This document shows, piece after piece, positions 26,107-35,168 of a DNA stretch of 64,000 nucleotides. Numbering within the stretch: position 1 is the first letter of the stretch; each line of letters begins with the position of its first letter. The translations under genes were made by a program, and so were the position numbers. A model generated the notes under the pieces. It worked only from the letters and a program-made list of their open reading frames with translations. It did no database searches and was not told where the DNA came from. This DNA comes from Streptomyces zhihengii (GTDB lineage Bacteria > Actinomycetota > Actinomycetes > Streptomycetales > Streptomycetaceae): the NCBI RefSeq assembly GCF_016919245.1, contig NZ_JAFEJA010000001.1:1488001-1552000 (forward strand), given 5' to 3'.

Positions 26107-28227
26107 ATGGGAACGTTTCTCACCGAGAGCGTGCCGGTCAGCCTGTCCGGCGCCCTCGGCACGGCCGGCAACTACAACCTCTTCAACTGCGACCAGTCGA
26201 ACGTGGTCCTCTACGTCGCCCGGCAGCCCCGGGTCATGCTGGACGAGCGGGGCAAGCCCGGCGTCGCGGTGACCACGTACACGACCCAGCAGCCCGACGG
26301 CAGCGTCAAGATCACCGGGGGCGCCGCGACCATCGGCATCAACACCACGCCGATGATGGACGGGGCCACCGTCGACCAGGCCAAGGCGCTCGTCGCCCAG
26401 CAAGGAGTGGCCGACCCCGCCCAGGTCAGGTTCCTGCCGCTGACCACGCAGAAGGGCAAGGCCCTGCTCAACCTGCCGACGATGGCCGGCGCGTCGGACC
26501 AGGCCCACAACGAACGGGACGTCGGCACACCGGGCGGCTCGCTGTCCTTCATGGCCAACCTCACCGAGGTCGGCGCGCTGGAGTGGGCCCAGGGCATCCG
26601 CACCGGCAAGAACATCAACGGCGACATCACCATCGGCTACGAGTACCTGCGGCGCATGCCGGACGTGGGCGCCGAGGTGCGGGTGCACGGCAACCGGGTG
26701 TTCGACCACCTCTCCTCGGCGCTCGACGTCAGCTACAACAACTTCTTCTACGGCGGCAGCGCGAAGCTGGAGGCCGCCTGGGACGAGATGACCCGCAACG
26801 GGGACGTGGAGGTCGTGTTCCTCGGGCAGGGCCTGCCCCCGGACCTGGAGGCGCTGCGCCAGGAGATGGTGAAGACCTTCTCCCAGCAGGCGCAGAAGAT
26901 GCTGTTCGAGCAGATCTTCGCCCCCATGCCGCAGGTGGCCCCGGCGCAGGCCGAGGAGGGCGGCGGCGGCTTCTTCGGCGGTGCGGGCTTCGCCCTGAAG
27001 TGGAAGCACGCGTCCGACTCGATCGACCTGACGCAGCGGATCGAGTTCCGCGGCACGACCTGGCTCACCCAGTCGATGGACATCTCGCTCGCCGCGCTGT
27101 TCTCCGGACTGGACCCGGCGTGCCTGACCGAGGTCCCGGCGCAGCAGGCGTTCGACTCCGTGGTGCTGGTCGACGCGGACGCCGAACTGGCCAGCGCCTC
27201 GGTGTCGATGAACTGGAGCGAGGGCCGGTCGCCGACGGCCCCGGTGTTCGGCAAGGAGGGCGGCAACGAGCGCTTCACCGTGGTGAGCATGAACCCGGGC
27301 GACGTGGTCGTGGACTGCGTCACCAAGCTCAACTACGAGGCGCCCAAGTGGCCCGTGGTGACGTCCGCGCAGAAGGCGACCGTGCGCGAGGGCGGCAACC
27401 AGATGGTGATCAAGTCGTCGGCGTCGGTGGGCCGCACGGAGCTCTGGCTGTTCGTCGTCGAGAACGGCAGGATCGTGATGAACCCGGCGACGCCGGTGGA
27501 GGACTTCCTCGTGCTCAACGTCAGCTACGAGGGTCCGCATCTGGCCGCGCCGCTGCGCGACTCGGCGCGTCTGGATCCGGCGTCGCCGGTGACGTTCGCC
27601 TACCCGCTGGACCTGGACGGGCGGCAGGGGACGGCCAGGTTCAGCGCCTTCGGCCAGATCGGCGGCAAGCTGCGGCGGGCGGCCGAGAAGGTGATCCCGC
27701 CGACCGACACCGCGGTGTTCATCCTGGTCGACACCGCCTCCGGTGATGTGCAACTGGTCACCAGCCAGGACCAGTTGCCGGAATCGGGGGATGTGGCCGA
27801 CCTGGTGCGCGGGCAGGGCAGGCCGCTGGTCACCGACCTGACACCGCCCCGGGCCGTGGCGGAGTCCGCGCCCCGGCGCAGGCCCGTCGCGCTCGCCCGT
27901 CCGGAGGCCAGGAGGCGGGCCGGCGGCGAGTCCCGGCGGCGCCCGGCCGCCGCGGCCGTGGCGGAGAGCGACCGCCCGGCCCGGCCGAACGGCTACGCGG
28001 GAGCCTCCCGCCCGGGTGAGGTGATCTGCGGCTGGACGGTCGGTGTGGAGTACGGCGCGGGCGACACCTCCCTGTGGGTGCGGACGGCCGACGGCGCCTC
28101 GCGGCAGGTGCGCCTCAGCCCGACCGAGGACTGGAGCGCCTTCGAGAAGGAGAGCCGCGACGTGGAGATCCGGCTCGACGCGAGCGGCGACTACGCCGAG
28201 ACCATCCGCATCGCGCTGACCGTGTGA
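26107..28227 (+). CDS. Paralogous beta-rich protein of the same operon
   Basis: 706 residues, no signal peptide, GAGGAGACGAAGC before the ATG. Residues about 1-130 start GTFLTESVPVSLSGALGTA. Residues 175-460 share with the preceding product the blocks GYEYLRRMPDVGAEVRVHGNRVF, KLEAAWDEMTRNGDVEV, GTTWLTQSMDISLAALFSGL, PKWPVVTSA (415-418 WPVV) and ELWLFVVENGRI. After a basic Arg/Ala/Pro linker (about 595-640) a C-terminal domain of about 65 residues ends in DASGDYAETIRIALTV. It lacks the papain-like domain. No enzymatic motif is recognisable. Two paralogues in tandem suggest subunits of one assembly or successive components of one surface. Confidence 0.65.
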   Translation: MGTFLTESVPVSLSGALGTAGNYNLFNCDQSNVVLYVARQPRVMLDERGKPGVAVTTYTTQQPDGSVKITGGAATIGINTTPMMDGATVDQAKALVAQQGVADPAQVRFLPLTTQKGKALLNLPTMAGASDQAHNERDVGTPGGSLSFMANLTEVGALEWAQGIRTGKNINGDITIGYEYLRRMPDVGAEVRVHGNRVFDHLSSALDVSYNNFFYGGSAKLEAAWDEMTRNGDVEVVFLGQGLPPDLEALRQEMVKTFSQQAQKMLFEQIFAPMPQVAPAQAEEGGGGFFGGAGFALKWKHASDSIDLTQRIEFRGTTWLTQSMDISLAALFSGLDPACLTEVPAQQAFDSVVLVDADAELASASVSMNWSEGRSPTAPVFGKEGGNERFTVVSMNPGDVVVDCVTKLNYEAPKWPVVTSAQKATVREGGNQMVIKSSASVGRTELWLFVVENGRIVMNPATPVEDFLVLNVSYEGPHLAAPLRDSARLDPASPVTFAYPLDLDGRQGTARFSAFGQIGGKLRRAAEKVIPPTDTAVFILVDTASGDVQLVTSQDQLPESGDVADLVRGQGRPLVTDLTPPRAVAESAPRRRPVALARPEARRRAGGESRRRPAAAAVAESDRPARPNGYAGASRPGEVICGWTVGVEYGAGDTSLWVRTADGASRQVRLSPTEDWSAFEKESRDVEIRLDASGDYAETIRIALTV

Positions 28228-28282
28228 TGCACCCGCCGGGCCCGGGGGCACCGGGCCCGGCCCCCCCGACCCGGAGGACGTC

Positions 28283-31200
28283 ATGCCCAGTGCCTTCCTG
28301 GTGCCCGCGGACGCGGCCGGCGCCCGGCCCGCGGGACGTGTCCGCCATGTCTACGCGAACGGCGCCGCCGTGGTGGAGTCGCCCGCCGCCGGGCGGGCGG
28401 GCACGGCCCTTCCCGAGCCCGGTCTGCGTCTGCCGGACCCCGGCGCGGGCCCGTCGGCCCGCGCGGAGGCCGAGCGCTCGATCCGGGAGGCGGCCGGCCG
28501 GCCGGACTCCGAGGACGAGGCCGACACCGGCGCCTACGTCGAGTTCGTGGCGCCGCCGGACCCGCGCTGGCTCGCCGAGCTGGGCCGGCAGGGGATCCGG
28601 ATCCTCGCCTACCAGCCGGAGAACAGCTATCTGGTGCGCGGCCGCCGCGGTGACCTCGCCCGGCTGGCCGGTGCCGTGCGCACCAGCGAGGGCGACAGCG
28701 CCGTCCGGACGGTCACGGAGCTGACCCCGGCGCTGAAGCCCGCACCGCGGACCCTGGCGGAGGCGGGCGAGACGGCGGTGGTGGTCCTCGCGGCGACGGA
28801 CGGGGAGCGGCAGGCGCTCACGCGGGCGCTGGGGGACGTGTCCGGGGTGGAGCTGCTGCCCGGTGCGGGCAACGACGTCCTCGACGGGCAGCGGACCCGG
28901 GTGCGGGTGCGCGTGGACGAGCAGGGGCTCGGGGCGCTGCTGGCGCTGCCGCACGTGCTGTCGGTGGAGTCGTTCGCGGCGGCCGTGCCGGAGGACGAGG
29001 TCGCGGGGCTGGTGATCGCCGGCCGGCTCGACACCGCCGGCCGTCCGTCCGGCTCCTACGACCGCTGGCTGGCGGACCACCAGGTGGACGGCGCGGGCGC
29101 GGTGATCGGCATCGTCGACGCCGGGGTCGACGTGGACCATCCGGCGTTCGCCGGGCGCATCAGGGATCTCGCCGCGGGCCGCAGGGACTGGCACGGCACC
29201 ATGGTCGCCGGTCACGCGGCGGGCGCCTACCGTCCCGAACGCGACCGGGACGGCTTCGTCTACGGTCTCGGCACCGCGCCCGCGGCGCGGCTGCTGTCCC
29301 AGGACCGCGACCGCGCCGCGAGCGAGGTGTGCGGGCAGACCGTCGCCGAGGCGGGCGGGGACGCGGCCATCCAGAACAACTCGTGGGGGCGGGGCTACGC
29401 CCACCCGATGGACTACGGCTCCGAGGAGGCGCTCTACGACGCGCTGGCCCGCGACGCCCGCGGAGGCGGCGGCCCGGCGGCGCCGCTCACGCTGTGCTTC
29501 TCCTCCGGCAACGGCGGGGCGAACGGGCTGACCCGTCCGAAGGCGGCGAAGAACGTCATCGTCACCGGCAACTCCGAGAACCACCGGCCCTTCGACGGGC
29601 AGGCCGCGGCCGACGACATCCGCGAGGTGTACACCGGCGACGGTCCGTCCAGCCAGGGCAACTGCGCGGACGGGCGGATCCGGCCGCATGTGGTCGCCCC
29701 CGGGGAGTGGACGTCGTCGGCGAACTTCGACACGGCTCCCGGCCAGCTCGACTACGTCAGCCCCATGATCGCCTGGGGCGGCGGGTCGTCGGGGGCGAGC
29801 CCGAAGACCGCCGGGGTCTGCGCGCTGCTGGCGCAGTGGTGGCGCCGCTGGCACGCCGGGCGGAACCCGTCGCCGGCGATGCTGCGGGCCCTGGTCGTCA
29901 ACGGCGCGGAGCCCATCGCCTCGGGCGGCCCGGTCCCGAACCAGCTCCAGGGCTGGGGCAGGCTGTCGCTGCGGGAGCTGCTCGACCCGGAGGTGGCCCG
30001 GCTCGCCCTCGACCAGGCCGACCTGCTCGTGGGGCCCGGGGACACCCGGCAGTGGCCGGTGCGGGTGGCGGATCCCCGGCGCCCGGTCAAGGTCACCCTC
30101 GCGTGGACGGATCCGCCGGGTGCGGTGGGCACCGGGACGGCGGCGTCGAACCCCGTGGTCAACCGGCTGGCGCTGCGGGTGACGGACGGCTCGCGGACGT
30201 GGCGGGGCGTCGCGGACCGGTTCCGCGGCGGCTGGACGGCGGACGACGCCGCCCTGGCCGGGGCGGCCGGTCCGCGGGGCGAGGGCACCGACAACCTGCA
30301 GTGCGTCTTCCTCCCGCCGGGTACGGCGCAGTCCCTGGTGATCTCCGTCACCGCGCTGTCCGTCACCACCGACGCGCTGACCGGCGCGTACGACACCCCC
30401 CGGCAGGACTGTGCCCTGGTCGTCACCAACGCGGACGTCGACCGCGCCGTCACCCCGACCGGTGTCGTCACCGCCGTGGCCACCGCCGGCGCCGGTGACA
30501 GGGCCGGTGACGGTGACGCGCGCGCCCCGGACGAGGCGGCCTGGTGGGCCGGCGGCGAGGCGGACCCCGGCGGCGGCGATGCCCCGGCCGCGGAAGAGGC
30601 CCTGCGCGGGGCGGCCGTCGCCCTGGACGCGACCGGCAACGGGTGCACGGTGCTCCCCGCCGTGCCGGGCCTCGCGGAGGCGGCCGAGGCCCTGCGCCGC
30701 CGTCTCCCGGAACGGGCCCGGGACGCCGCGGTGGTGCTGGGGCTGCCGGACGGCGCCCCGGTCACCCCGGCGGCGGCGGACGCGCTGCGGTCGCTGGCGG
30801 GTCTGACGGACGTCCATCTCGTCGCCGCCGGAGCCGGACCGCTGGCCGACGCCGCGGCGGCGCTGGGCCCGCACCCCCGCTTCGCCTACCACCTGGCGGA
30901 CGGTCCGGCCGGCCTCGCCGCCGCGCTCGCCGGCACGGCGCGGGAAGCGGCGGGTCTCCAGCGGATCGTGCTCGGGCGGCCGTCCCTCGACGGCACGGCG
31001 ATGACGCTGCGCTTCGGCGTCGTCGGCGCCGACCGGACCCTGGTGCTGACGCTCCCCCCGGGCACCCGTGACATCGCCGTCCTGCGGCCCGGGCGGCCCG
31101 CCGCCGCACCGGGAGCGGACGGCGACGGGGACCGGGACGTGCGGACGGTGCGGCGCGGGGAGGCGGTGGAACTGGTCGTCGACGACGCCGGTGCCACGCC

Positions 31201-31924
31201 CGGGTCCTGGACGGTGAAGGCGTCGCTCCCCGCTCCCGCCACCGCGCCTGCGGTCGACGCCTGGGTGGGCGGCGGGACGGAACTCACCGTCGCCGTCCCG
31301 GAGGTGGCCCCGGGGAAGCGGCTGCTGCGCGTCGGCGCCGGCCCGGGCGCCCTGCTGCGGCAGCTGTCCGTCCCGCGCGGCCGGCTGGACGCCGCGCCCG
31401 GACGACCGGCCGCCGCCGAGTCCGGCCGGCCGCTGGTCGTCCGGGCACGCGCCTCACGGCTCGGGCAGCTCCGGCGCGCCACCGGCGCGGAGGACGCCGC
31501 CGAGGTGGCCGTGCCGGCGCTCGGCACCGTCGTCGCCGTGCCCGGGGACGGCCGCACGGTCCTGGACGTGCCCGTCGACGTGATCGGCGTCGACGCGGAC
31601 GGCACGGCCTTCGCCCGCCGAACCCGCGCGACCGTGGTCGCGGCGGCCGGGCGCTCCGTCCGGGAGGCCGGCGGACGGTCCGGCGGCGGCCCGCCGCTGC
31701 GGGTCACGGGCCGGATCACCGGGGTGCGCCGGCGCGGCGGCGCCGTCGTCGGCGTGCGGGTGACCGACGGGCGGCACACCCGCGAACTGACCGTGCGCAG
31801 CCCCCGGCTGGGGGCCGCGGCGGCGGCGCTGGAGCGCGGCGACACGCTGGTGCTCTCCGTGCGGGGCACCGAACTGCACGCGGTGTACCGGCCGTTCGCG
31901 GCGGTGCCCGGCGCAGGCCCCTGA
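28283..31924 (+). CDS. Large S8 (subtilisin-like) serine protease without signal peptide
   Basis: 1213 residues. Prodomain-like region 1-265; catalytic core about 270-570 with Asp279 (GIVDAGVDVDH), His304 (WHGTMVAGHAAG) and Ser503 (GSSGASPKTAG in place of GTSMAAPHVAG), so the triad appears intact. A strand-rich segment (KVTLAWTDPPG...) follows, like the P/PPC domains behind many subtilisins. The last 450 residues (Asp/Ala-rich, then TELTVAVPEVAPGKRLLRVG and a Gly/Arg-rich end) are unknown. A subtilisin normally has a Sec signal; here there is none, which suggests a cytoplasmic role or another export route. Spacing of 55 bp from the preceding stop and 26 bp to the next start supports an operon. 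Confidence 0.85.
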   Translation: MPSAFLVPADAAGARPAGRVRHVYANGAAVVESPAAGRAGTALPEPGLRLPDPGAGPSARAEAERSIREAAGRPDSEDEADTGAYVEFVAPPDPRWLAELGRQGIRILAYQPENSYLVRGRRGDLARLAGAVRTSEGDSAVRTVTELTPALKPAPRTLAEAGETAVVVLAATDGERQALTRALGDVSGVELLPGAGNDVLDGQRTRVRVRVDEQGLGALLALPHVLSVESFAAAVPEDEVAGLVIAGRLDTAGRPSGSYDRWLADHQVDGAGAVIGIVDAGVDVDHPAFAGRIRDLAAGRRDWHGTMVAGHAAGAYRPERDRDGFVYGLGTAPAARLLSQDRDRAASEVCGQTVAEAGGDAAIQNNSWGRGYAHPMDYGSEEALYDALARDARGGGGPAAPLTLCFSSGNGGANGLTRPKAAKNVIVTGNSENHRPFDGQAAADDIREVYTGDGPSSQGNCADGRIRPHVVAPGEWTSSANFDTAPGQLDYVSPMIAWGGGSSGASPKTAGVCALLAQWWRRWHAGRNPSPAMLRALVVNGAEPIASGGPVPNQLQGWGRLSLRELLDPEVARLALDQADLLVGPGDTRQWPVRVADPRRPVKVTLAWTDPPGAVGTGTAASNPVVNRLALRVTDGSRTWRGVADRFRGGWTADDAALAGAAGPRGEGTDNLQCVFLPPGTAQSLVISVTALSVTTDALTGAYDTPRQDCALVVTNADVDRAVTPTGVVTAVATAGAGDRAGDGDARAPDEAAWWAGGEADPGGGDAPAAEEALRGAAVALDATGNGCTVLPAVPGLAEAAEALRRRLPERARDAAVVLGLPDGAPVTPAAADALRSLAGLTDVHLVAAGAGPLADAAAALGPHPRFAYHLADGPAGLAAALAGTAREAAGLQRIVLGRPSLDGTAMTLRFGVVGADRTLVLTLPPGTRDIAVLRPGRPAAAPGADGDGDRDVRTVRRGEAVELVVDDAGATPGSWTVKASLPAPATAPAVDAWVGGGTELTVAVPEVAPGKRLLRVGAGPGALLRQLSVPRGRLDAAPGRPAAAESGRPLVVRARASRLGQLRRATGAEDAAEVAVPALGTVVAVPGDGRTVLDVPVDVIGVDADGTAFARRTRATVVAAAGRSVREAGGRSGGGPPLRVTGRITGVRRRGGAVVGVRVTDGRHTRELTVRSPRLGAAAAALERGDTLVLSVRGTELHAVYRPFAAVPGAGP

Positions 31925-31950
31925 CCTCCTCGTCCCGTACCGGAGCAGCC

Positions 31951-33453
31951 ATGCCCGAACGCATACTCGCCCCCCAGGCGCTCGACAGGCTCGGCGCCTA
32001 CCCGGCCGGCACGCGCCTCGACGGCCCGGACGGCCTGCCGCGTCCGGACGGCCTCGACGCCACCGTGGTCCCGAAGTGGACGTCGCAGGAGATCCCGCAG
32101 CGCTCCTGCATGCCCCTCTACGACCGCGTCGGCCCGCTGGTGATCGACGGTGTGACGCCCGAGGTCACCGTGTGCCCGGACGTCACCGCGGACATCGTCT
32201 GGTTCGCGCCCACCGCGCCCGTGCTCACCGACTTCACCCTGACGGTGCGCCGGGAGGTCCGCCCCGGCGGCGGGGTCGCCGTCAGCGGCGGGACGGCCGT
32301 GCTCTCCGTCAGCGTCCACGGCACCCCGCGGGGCCCTGCGGTGCCGTCCCTTCTCCCGGGGGACCTGCGGAACCTTCTGGAAGGGCAGGCGCCGGCCCTG
32401 GCGTTCGTCGACCCCGCGTCGGCGTTCGCGCTGCTGCCGGCGCCGCTGAGCGGTCTCGACGTCGTACTGCAGCTGCCCGCGGGGGTCGCCACGGAGCCGC
32501 CGTCGGTCACCGTGTCACCGCTGGCGGGCTCCGCCACGATCGCCGTCGAGCTGTCCGAACCGGCGGTGCTGGACTGGGTGTCGGCGCTGGAGACGGGTAC
32601 CGTCCGGGCCCTGGCGGGCGTGGTCCGGGCCACCGCGTCGGTCCCGACGGCGGATCCGGACAACTGGTTCCCCGGGGTCGACACCCAGGTGCTGGAAGCC
32701 GCTCTCGGCAGCCTGCTGGCGGGACGCGGCGCCGCGGACATCCGGTGGATCGACCCGCAGCAGACGGTGTCGGCGACCGTGGTGGTGGTCGGCAGCCGGC
32801 TCGTGGACCGGACCACCGTCGCCCTGCGCCCCACCGACGGCCAGGCGCCGCGGTCGGCGGTGCTGGGACCCCCGGGCGGGCGGGGCGACATCACCGTCGT
32901 GACCCGGGACCCGCGCTCCGCGGCCGTGGACTGGCGCGCCGAGGTGGCGTTCACCCCGCCCCGCTGGCCCGTGGTGCCCGCCGCCGGACGGCTGGACTCC
33001 GTGCGGGGCTGGATCACCATGCTGAAACCGGAGTCGTGGTGCGCCGGATACGTGCTGACCGTCGTGCCGGTCGACACCGCGGGCCGGCCGGTGGCCGCGG
33101 CGACCCGGGCCGGCGACCGGGTGCAGGGCGTGCTGAACTTCACGGCGCCCTATGTCGGCGGCGGTCTGCTGTCGACCGCTTTCGAGGTCGAGTACGGCCG
33201 CCCGACGAGTCTGGTGCTCCCCCGCTACCCGGACGAGGCGTTCGGGGACCTCGTCGTGACGCTCTTCGCCGACTGCGGCGGCACGCCGGGGCAGTCGTCC
33301 CGCCGGCTGGGCGAGCAGGACGCGGTGGTGACCGCGCTCGTCCGTCCGGACGGAGCCGTGGAGCTGCACACCGCGGCCGACTCGCTTCCCGAGGCGTCCT
33401 CGGGGCTGAGCGCGCTGCTCGCCCGGCTCGGCTCGCTCACCGGGCGGCGGTAG
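31951..33453 (+). CDS. Third beta-rich paralogue, last gene of the protease operon
   Basis: 500 residues, no signal peptide. The C-terminal half shares landmarks with the 756- and 706-residue products: TPPRWPVVPAAGRLDS (WPVV 339-342), VQGVLNFTAPYVGGGLL and the end block AVVTALVRPDGAVELHTAADSLP, which parallels VFLLLERGAVRVVTDPSALP and VFILVDTASGDVQLVTSQDQLP. The N-terminal half is more divergent. No enzymatic motif. It ends 13 bp from the stop of the convergent amidase, closing the operon. Confidence 0.65.
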   Translation: MPERILAPQALDRLGAYPAGTRLDGPDGLPRPDGLDATVVPKWTSQEIPQRSCMPLYDRVGPLVIDGVTPEVTVCPDVTADIVWFAPTAPVLTDFTLTVRREVRPGGGVAVSGGTAVLSVSVHGTPRGPAVPSLLPGDLRNLLEGQAPALAFVDPASAFALLPAPLSGLDVVLQLPAGVATEPPSVTVSPLAGSATIAVELSEPAVLDWVSALETGTVRALAGVVRATASVPTADPDNWFPGVDTQVLEAALGSLLAGRGAADIRWIDPQQTVSATVVVVGSRLVDRTTVALRPTDGQAPRSAVLGPPGGRGDITVVTRDPRSAAVDWRAEVAFTPPRWPVVPAAGRLDSVRGWITMLKPESWCAGYVLTVVPVDTAGRPVAAATRAGDRVQGVLNFTAPYVGGGLLSTAFEVEYGRPTSLVLPRYPDEAFGDLVVTLFADCGGTPGQSSRRLGEQDAVVTALVRPDGAVELHTAADSLPEASSGLSALLARLGSLTGRR

Positions 33454-33465
33454 CCCCCGCCGGGG

Positions 33466-34899
33466 TCAGGGGCGGAGCGGCGGCACGTCCGTCGGGCGGC
33501 GGAACGGGCGGTCCGCCTCCAGGGCGAAGGCGACGTCGAGCAGGGTGCGTTCGTGGCCGGGGCGGGCGGAGAACATGACGCCGACGGGCAGGCCGTCCGG
33601 CGTCGCGGTGGGGGCGGGCAGGGAGAGGGACGGGGTGCCGACCACGTTGTTCACCGGGGTGAAGGCGACGTAGGCGAGGATCCGTTCGAGCAGCGTCTCG
33701 TAGGGGACGGCCGGGCTCAGGTGGCCGAGCGGGGGCGTGGTGTGGGCGAGCACCGGGGACAGGACGAGGTCCAGTCCGCGGAAGGCCGCCGCGTAGGCCA
33801 CCCGGGTGCGCCGGAGCCGGCGGACGACGCCCGGGGTGGTCCGCCACTTCGCGGTGTACGTCTCGCGCAGTCCCCGGCTGAGCCCGTCCATCCGGTGACG
33901 GTCGAAGTCGGAGCCGAGCGTGCGGCCCGTGACGCCCAGCAGGAACGACAGCAGGCCCCAGTAGGTGAGGAAGTCCTCGGTGAAGCGCGGGTCCATCGCC
34001 AGCTCCACCGGCTGCACCGTGTGACCGAGCCCTTCGAGCACGGTCGCGGTCGCGGTGACGGCCTCGCGGGTCGGGCCGTCGGTGGTGACGCCGCCCGGCG
34101 AGTCCAGCAGCAGACCGATGCGCAGCCGGCGGCCCGAGGGGCCCTCGGCCGGGGGGCCGACGGGCGGCAGCTTCGGGTTGCGCCAGTGCGCCTCGGCCGC
34201 CGCGAGGAACGCGGCGCTGTCGCGCACGGTGCGGCTCACGATGCCGTCCGAGACGATGTCGAGCGGCAGTTGGCGGCCCTGGGCGTTCGGCACGACCCGC
34301 CCCCGGGTGGGCTTCAGCCCGACGAGGCCGCAGCAGGCGGCGGGGATGCGGATCGATCCGCCGCCGTCGTTGGCGTGCGCGAAGGGGACGGCCCCGGCGG
34401 CGACGAGTGCCGCGCTGCCGCCCGACGAGCCGCCCGCCGAGTGGCCGGTGTGCCACGGGTTGCGCACGGGCTCGGCGCCCTCGTACTCCGTGGTGGGGCT
34501 GAAACCGAACTCGGGCAGCCGGGTCTTGCCCAGCACCGTCACACCAGTGCTCAGGAACTGGCGGGTGAACGGGGCGTGCCGGCGCGCGGCACGCGGGGTG
34601 AAGGCGGCACTGCCGTGACCGGTGGGGAGCCCGGCGTAGTCGGTGTTGTCCTTGACGAAGGTCGGCACTCCGGCGAAGGCGCCACCGGCGGCCGGTGCGG
34701 GCGCGGGGGCGTCGACGTGCGTCTGGACGGCGTGGAGCAGCGCGTCCGCGTCCCGGACCCGTGCCGCCGCGGCCCTGGCCGCCTCGGCGGCGGAGACCTC
34801 GCCCCGCCGGATCGCCTCGGCGAGACCGACGGCGTCGTGCTCGCCGAGCGCGTCGTCCCGGAAGACGTGCACCGTGGTCTGTTCCTCGAAAGTCGTCAC
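33466..34899 (-). CDS. Amidase signature family enzyme
   Basis: 477 residues from the GTG at 34899. The Ser-cisSer-Lys triad is visible as Lys83 (FVKDNTDYAG), Ser158 in GGSSGGSAAL and Ser182 in NDGGGSIRIPAACCG. LVGLKPTRGRV follows, as in bacterial amidases and glutamyl-tRNA amidotransferase subunit A homologues. No GatC/GatB gene is near, so a catabolic amide hydrolase is likely. It stands alone and faces the protease operon head on. Confidence 0.92.
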   Translation of the reverse strand: MTTFEEQTTVHVFRDDALGEHDAVGLAEAIRRGEVSAAEAARAAAARVRDADALLHAVQTHVDAPAPAPAAGGAFAGVPTFVKDNTDYAGLPTGHGSAAFTPRAARRHAPFTRQFLSTGVTVLGKTRLPEFGFSPTTEYEGAEPVRNPWHTGHSAGGSSGGSAALVAAGAVPFAHANDGGGSIRIPAACCGLVGLKPTRGRVVPNAQGRQLPLDIVSDGIVSRTVRDSAAFLAAAEAHWRNPKLPPVGPPAEGPSGRRLRIGLLLDSPGGVTTDGPTREAVTATATVLEGLGHTVQPVELAMDPRFTEDFLTYWGLLSFLLGVTGRTLGSDFDRHRMDGLSRGLRETYTAKWRTTPGVVRRLRRTRVAYAAAFRGLDLVLSPVLAHTTPPLGHLSPAVPYETLLERILAYVAFTPVNNVVGTPSLSLPAPTATPDGLPVGVMFSARPGHERTLLDVAFALEADRPFRRPTDVPPLRP

Positions 34900-35125
34900 C
34901 GCTGACTCCGCCCGGGCCGCATGGAAGATTCCCCGCCATCATTGCTTACCAACGAGTAACACGCGAGGGTTTGCCGCCCTCCGTTCCCGTGCGCGCGCCG
35001 TCCGGACCGGCGGCGCGGGGGCGGAGGCGCGTCGGGCGGGGCGGGGTCGGGGGTGGTCGGGCGAGGGGCGGGCGGTGGCCGCGGGCGGGGCGGTCAGGCG
35101 GTGGCCCGTCGGCCGGGGGCCGGGC

Positions 35126-35168
35126 GGGGCCGGGCGGTCAGGCGGGGCCGGGCGGTCAGGCGGTGGCG
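35126..35168. repeat. 18-bp tandem duplication at a stop codon
   Basis: 35126-35143 and 35144-35161 are identical 18-mers; each contains TCA, the complement of TGA, and the second is the real stop of the leftward gene (35156-35158). A further partial copy (GGGCGGTCAGGCGGTGGC) is at 35088-35105, matching 35151-35168. Confidence 0.85.

Noticed and set aside
23683..28284. A 1533-codon open frame on the minus strand opposite the protease operon genes
   Set aside because: Its product is Arg/His/Gly/Pro-biased, with no domain or start signal. It mirrors the strongly coding plus-strand frames, a usual effect of high GC.
34946..34959. TTACCAACGAGTAA dyad upstream of the amidase
   Set aside because: Only 4-bp arms match; too weak to call an operator without comparison.
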